Under the pieces are notes generated by a model. That model did no database searches. It was not told where the DNA came from and was given only the letters and a program-made list of their open reading frames with translations. 64,000 bases of DNA from Paenibacillus rigui (GTDB lineage: Bacteria; Bacillota; Bacilli; Paenibacillales; NBRC-103111). The stretch is taken from assembly GCF_002234615.1 (NCBI RefSeq), contig NZ_NMQW01000037.1, positions 62,001 through 126,000 on the forward strand, in the 5' to 3' direction. How positions within the stretch are numbered: the stretch's first letter is position 1; each line of letters begins with the position of its first letter. The position numbers and the translations under genes are program-made. Shown in pieces: positions 60,627-64,000 of the stretch.

Positions 60627-61187
60627 TTGGAATCCGAAGTTAATTTTGAATATTTGAGATATTTGTCAGGGAGCTCCGATAAGAAAACCATCGTAGAACA
60701 ATTAATGGTCGCTTACGGTCAGGATGTATGGAATTATGCGTATAGCATGACCCGTAAATGGGATCAGGCGGATGACATTACACAGGATGTTTTTATTAAG
60801 GTATATAAAAACTTATATACTTTTCGCAATGAATCTTCGATTAAAACCTGGATTTTAACGATAACCCGTCATATGACGCTAGACTATAGACGTTCGGCAT
60901 TTTACCGAAAGGTGACCCTGGTAGAATTCCTTGCCCCATCAGTAGAGACGAAATCTACGGAGCAGGATGTCATGGATAAGATGGCGCAAAATGCTCTGTG
61001 GAAGATGGTGCTCAGCCTGCCTGTAAAATACCGGGAAGTACTCATTCTCTACGCACATTACCAACTGTCGATGAAAGAGATGGCACAAGTATTAGGACTC
61101 ACCGAGGGAACTGTGAAATCGCGATTATTTCATGCCCGTAAAAAAATAACGAAGCTGAGAGAGGGTCAGGATCATGGAACCAATTGA
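60627..61187 (+). CDS. ECF-type RNA polymerase sigma factor
   Basis: A 186-residue ECF sigma factor with region 2 (VWNYAYSMTRKWDQADDITQDVFIKVYKNLYTFR) and region 4 (LPVKYREVLILYAHYQLSMKEMAQVLGLTEGTVKSRLFHARKK). The TTG at 60627 lies six bases after AGAGGTG and gives the normal ECF length; the open frame upstream to 60555 has no site. It overlaps the next gene, the probable anti-sigma factor, by 14 bases. Possible envelope-stress role given the neighbouring deacetylase; targets unknown. Confidence 0.9.
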   Translation: MESEVNFEYLRYLSGSSDKKTIVEQLMVAYGQDVWNYAYSMTRKWDQADDITQDVFIKVYKNLYTFRNESSIKTWILTITRHMTLDYRRSAFYRKVTLVEFLAPSVETKSTEQDVMDKMAQNALWKMVLSLPVKYREVLILYAHYQLSMKEMAQVLGLTEGTVKSRLFHARKKITKLREGQDHGTN

Positions 61188-62436
61188 CGATGAGTTAAAA
61201 AAAGGGCTGGAGAGCGGACCGTTAACACAGAACGGCTTTACTATTGCGTTGAGACAACGAATTGAAGATCGATTGGATGAGCCTAAGCATGCTCCAAGAA
61301 AATGGATTCCTTGGTTCGGAGGCATCGGCGTTGCTCTTCTTACAACCGCCTTATTCCTGTCGTCCGATTGGTCCCCTATATTCAAGCAAGAATCCATGGT
61401 TGTGTTAGGAGATAAAACGGAAGCGAAGGTATCGTTATCTCGGAGCCATGAACAACAAATCCATATCCGTTCCGCCGTCCTGCTCGGATTGAGAACCGAT
61501 CACATCCAAGCAGGTCAAACGGAATACAGCACTTACCGGACGCTTCTGCTGGCTAAGGATCAAGGTAATCTGCAAAAGGTTGCCGAAGGCGACGGTATTT
61601 TGATGCCGTATAAGTCCGATTTCATGAAAATTGAGCCGCAAAGCCAGAGGAACGAGGGCGAGCAATCCATCGTCCTAAGTGCCTCTCAGGCTCTCGAAGC
61701 TAATAAGAATCGGGTGTCACAGCCAATGACTTCCGGACCGTTTAAGCTATCGGAGAAGCTGCTTTTTGCGGGCAACCGTTATTTGTCCGTCTTACAGACC
61801 ATACGTCAGAGTGATCAGGGGCAGGAGGCTCAATACGAATATGTGTGGGTCAAACAAGTGCAGGATATAGCGAAGAGTAACCCAAGAACGATACAAGACC
61901 CTGCACGGGATCCGCATGTTTCCTTGAAAACCATTTATGGTGATGCGGTACAACCCAGTTTAAGATTGTTAAACGTATACAAGCCTCAAGCTTCTAGCAA
62001 AATCACAGGGACCGCGTCCATTGATGATATAGGCGAGAGTTGGACAATAGGGCGCAAACAGGGGCAGTGGGTTCCACAGCTTGCTGCCTACAGCAATCAA
62101 GCGGCAAACCATGTGTTTGGGTACCAGCTTCGGGATGTCCCAATTACTTTGCCTGAGTCCGTCGTCTCTTATGATCGTCTAACGACCAATTGGAACGATA
62201 TCCTGCGGATTCGGCCTGATGCGTTGGATGCCTTCTCATCGCCTAACAATGAAATGTTCGGTATTGTGTCTGACAAGGATATATCCATCTTTTCGTCCGA
62301 AGGGCATGGGGACTCTAACCCGCTGTTGAAGGTCGAGCTGCAGCAGAACGAATCTGTGGTCATGATTCAATGGGCTATCGATGAGCCTTTCATAGAGCTA
62401 TGGAAAGAAAAAACGAAAAAAATGTTAGGGTATTAA
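61174..62436 (+). CDS. Probable anti-sigma factor, single-pass membrane protein
   Basis: A 420-residue protein with a short cytoplasmic N-terminus (1-48), one membrane segment (about 49-66; FGGIGVALLTTALFLSSDW) and a large extracytoplasmic domain. Gene order and the 14-base overlap with the ECF sigma gene are the classic sigma/anti-sigma arrangement. The N-terminus has no ZAS zinc motif, so it would be a non-zinc type. The extracellular domain is not recognised and may sense envelope state. The ATG is preceded by GAGAGGG. Confidence 0.7.
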   Translation: MEPIDDELKKGLESGPLTQNGFTIALRQRIEDRLDEPKHAPRKWIPWFGGIGVALLTTALFLSSDWSPIFKQESMVVLGDKTEAKVSLSRSHEQQIHIRSAVLLGLRTDHIQAGQTEYSTYRTLLLAKDQGNLQKVAEGDGILMPYKSDFMKIEPQSQRNEGEQSIVLSASQALEANKNRVSQPMTSGPFKLSEKLLFAGNRYLSVLQTIRQSDQGQEAQYEYVWVKQVQDIAKSNPRTIQDPARDPHVSLKTIYGDAVQPSLRLLNVYKPQASSKITGTASIDDIGESWTIGRKQGQWVPQLAAYSNQAANHVFGYQLRDVPITLPESVVSYDRLTTNWNDILRIRPDALDAFSSPNNEMFGIVSDKDISIFSSEGHGDSNPLLKVELQQNESVVMIQWAIDEPFIELWKEKTKKMLGY

Positions 62437-62471
62437 CAACATGACAATACTATTTCCTTTTATGGCGTTAG

Positions 62472-62567
62472 GCTACGACTTGGAAATATGCTCCTGCTCA
62501 AGGAAATGGGTATGTTGATGAAGAATCGATTGGCAATTTGAATAAAATGAACTCCCCTCCGGCTTAG
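62472..62567 (+). pseudogene. Possible coding remnant
   Basis: A 31-codon frame with protein-like content (ATTWKYAPAQGNGYVDEESI, then GNLNKMNSPPA and stop) that begins right after an in-frame TAG and has no start codon. It may be the end of a decayed gene. Evidence is only compositional. Confidence 0.25.
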
Positions 62568-62593
62568 GTCTCTGCTCGGAGGGGAGTTTTTAG
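62550..62593 (+). terminator. Intrinsic terminator after the sigma/anti-sigma genes
   Basis: Perfect 12-base arms AACTCCCCTCCG and CGGAGGGGAGTT with a 15-base loop, then TTTTTA. Confidence 0.85.
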
Positions 62594-62691
62594 CATGATC
62601 TCCATATGCGCGGCTGAAGCATCAATCCATTGTGTTGTGCGAAATTTCCACTCCCATCGGTGCAGGTACAAAAGTCGAAGGAGGTCTTCAG

Positions 62692-63414
62692 CTACACCTT
62701 ACGTGTTGTCATTTTACGATAATGAGCCGTTTTTTTAATGAACTTGCTTCCTTTCATTAAATATTTCATTGACGTTTTCCACGAATGGCTGCGATTATTT
62801 CTCCTTAAATATACGTAGTTGTATGGCGTTGTTGAGTAAATTTTGTACCCCCGTTTCCTACACTTCTCTAAAAAGTTGATATCTTCCCCTAATGAGGCTT
62901 GAGGTGAAAATCTGACCTTCAGTTTTTTCTTGAATAATAGGGTCCCGCCTGTAACAAATTTGACAAATTGTTTCCGCTGTTTAGGAAATCGAATAATAAG
63001 CTTCTTTGTAGGCTTTAGATAAACATAATATGCTCTTTTACCAACGACATCGGTTTTTTTTCGGTAAAGCGCCTTTACTTGTTCACTTAAATAATAAGGT
63101 GAATAGTAGTCATCATCGTCGAACTTAGCAATAACCGGATATCTGGATTTGCTTATTCCATAATTCAGACAGCGCCCCAGACGGTATTTTTCGGACATTT
63201 GATAAACGGAAACCTGATGATATCTTTGTGCTTTTTTTCGATAATGCTCCAGATTTATGTTGTTTTTATGCAAGATAATAATGAGCTCTTTCAGTCGGTA
63301 GCGTTGTCTGCTGTAATTTTTCAATATGTTATTAAAATGATGCGGCCGCTTGGTACTGACTATGATAGAAACCCCTGCCCTTGACCAATCCCTTATTCCT
63401 GCCTTATTGTTCAA
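62692..63414 (-). CDS. GT2 family glycosyltransferase, Lys-rich
   Basis: A 240-residue GT-A glycosyltransferase. VSIIVSTKRP begins the nucleotide-binding strand, AKFDDDDYYSP holds the DXD metal motif, GGTLLFKKK and LGEDINFLEKCRKRG are the acceptor-side motifs. The protein is very rich in Lys, Arg and Tyr. The start is TTG at 63414 with AAAGGAC upstream. Such enzymes occur in spore-coat and surface-glycan loci; its target is unknown. It is divergent from the nucleotidyltransferase gene at the window end. Confidence 0.8.
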   Translation of the reverse strand: MNNKAGIRDWSRAGVSIIVSTKRPHHFNNILKNYSRQRYRLKELIIILHKNNINLEHYRKKAQRYHQVSVYQMSEKYRLGRCLNYGISKSRYPVIAKFDDDDYYSPYYLSEQVKALYRKKTDVVGKRAYYVYLKPTKKLIIRFPKQRKQFVKFVTGGTLLFKKKLKVRFSPQASLGEDINFLEKCRKRGYKIYSTTPYNYVYLRRNNRSHSWKTSMKYLMKGSKFIKKTAHYRKMTTRKV

Positions 63415-63593
63415 CGGTTTCAGTCCTTTCTCTGAAAATAATACTCCAATATATGAAAATAAATTCAGGAAAGTACCTGTTTCTCTATGAATCTAGAAGA
63501 AATGTATGATTTCATCAGAACATATCGGTACGTATGAGAATATCGATATTAATAGGTTTAAGAGTGAACCGTTGTTGAGAGGAGGAGGATGCT

Positions 63594-64000
63594 TTGAAGG
63601 CCTATGTTTTGGCAGCTGGTTTAGGTACAAGATTACGTCCCTTAACAAATCAGATGCCCAAATGCCTTGTCCCGATAAAAGGGAAGCCTCTATTGGAAAT
63701 TTGGCTGGAACTATTGGAAAAGCATGGGGTTACCGAGGTTCTGATTAACCTACATTATAAAGCTGAAATGGTTCATGTGTTTCTGCAGCAATATAATGGC
63801 CCCATCCGGGTTCACTGCGTATACGAAGAACAATTATTAGGAAGTGCAGGCACGATAAGAGAAAACCAAGCGTTTGTACAGGCAGGCGAACCCTTTTTCA
63901 TTATTAACGCGGATAACCTGACAAACATAAATTTGACTCGCATGATGGAGGCTTATTTGGCAAATCCGTCCATTTTGTTCATGGCCTTATTTCAATCGGC
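63594..64000 (+). CDS. Sugar nucleotidyltransferase, N-terminal part (cut by window end)
   Basis: The first 135 codons of a nucleotidyltransferase. It starts MKAYVLAAGLGTRLRPLTNQ with the NTP-binding loop, then PKCLVPIKGKPLLE and FFIINADN with the metal-binding Asp. Mannose-1-phosphate guanylyltransferase- or glucose-1-phosphate-type. The start is TTG at 63594 with GAGGAGGAGG about five to eight bases upstream. The frame is open to the window end, so it is incomplete only because of the edge. Divergent from the GT2 gene, it probably supplies an activated sugar to the same glycan. Confidence 0.88.
   Translation, partial: MKAYVLAAGLGTRLRPLTNQMPKCLVPIKGKPLLEIWLELLEKHGVTEVLINLHYKAEMVHVFLQQYNGPIRVHCVYEEQLLGSAGTIRENQAFVQAGEPFFIINADNLTNINLTRMMEAYLANPSILFMALFQS

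Noticed and set aside
63506-63748. 80-codon ORF at the window end
   Set aside because: It runs out of frame across the start of the nucleotidyltransferase, which has a better RBS and clear motifs.
1-64000. CRISPR arrays, tRNA/rRNA genes, insertion sequences, prophage
   Set aside because: I looked for regular direct repeats with spacers, transposase or integrase motifs and cloverleaf-like GTTCGA segments and saw none; short repeats found are inside coding genes. A tRNAscan/ISfinder run would be needed to exclude them fully.

Overview
The window looks like the chromosome of a spore-forming, plant- or soil-associated Firmicute, most likely Paenibacillus. The evidence is the strong AGGAGG-type ribosome binding sites, frequent TTG/GTG starts, intrinsic terminators with T-runs, and gene content: pectinolytic enzymes with CBM6 modules, AraC regulators, a yrk-type sulfur operon, ABC-F resistance with a leader attenuator, and ECF sigma factors. 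No tRNA, rRNA, IS element, integrase, phage gene or CRISPR array was seen. All assignments come from reading the sequence; no database search was run.

Layout. 1-7.3 kb: a rhamnogalacturonan lyase, a CAP-domain lipoprotein, two small proteins, an erythromycin-esterase-family enzyme, an Lsa-like ABC-F protein behind a leader attenuator, and an MmcQ/YjbR protein. 7.5-28.3 kb: one uninterrupted block of 20 same-strand genes that forms a cryptic biosynthetic gene cluster. 28.4-29.9 kb: a small membrane protein and a DUF2935 protein. 29.9-33.6 kb: a CstR-type persulfide/sulfur-transfer operon. 33.7-36.4 kb: leftward epoxide hydrolase, MarR and LysR genes. 36.5-42.2 kb: a pentose phosphate operon (zwf-tkt-tal-gnd). 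42.4-45.8 kb: a LysR regulator and metE. 45.9-48.4 kb: low-complexity and probable surface or spore proteins. 48.8-50.3 kb: mqo. 50.4-53.8 kb: an AraC regulator divergent from a pectate lyase carrying two CBM6 modules. 54.0-56.2 kb: selD-selU. 56.3-59.5 kb: AraC/SDR pair, then MarR/hydrolase pair. 59.6-62.4 kb: polysaccharide deacetylase, ECF sigma factor and probable anti-sigma factor. 62.7-64 kb: a GT2 glycosyltransferase and the start of a sugar nucleotidyltransferase cut by the window edge.

The block at 7.5-28.3 kb is the most interesting part. It has three free-standing acyl/peptidyl carrier proteins, an ATP-grasp ligase, a stand-alone adenylation protein with only a remnant of a condensation domain, a luciferase-like flavin monooxygenase, three BtrH_N-like proteins, an APH-fold kinase, two radical SAM/SPASM enzymes, a Gfo/Idh/MocA oxidoreductase, a GT-B-like glycosyltransferase, a sugar-nucleotide triad (cytidylyltransferase-like, UXS-like SDR, UDP-glucose-dehydrogenase-like), a methyltransferase and a three-gene ABC exporter. 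There is no ketosynthase, no complete NRPS module and no thioesterase. The nearest known logic is the butirosin side-chain pathway (BtrI carrier, BtrJ ATP-grasp, BtrO monooxygenase, BtrH acyltransferase). Here it is combined with an adenylation domain and a sugar pathway, so I infer an aminoacylated glycoside or aminosugar natural product of unknown structure.

Regulatory sites readable by eye include a three-state attenuator before the ABC-F gene, two promoter-embedded palindromes before the sulfur operon, a cre-like site and a palindrome before the pectate lyase, and a MarR promoter with a palindrome in its spacer that predicts a leaderless mRNA. A related palindrome lies before the adjacent hydrolase.
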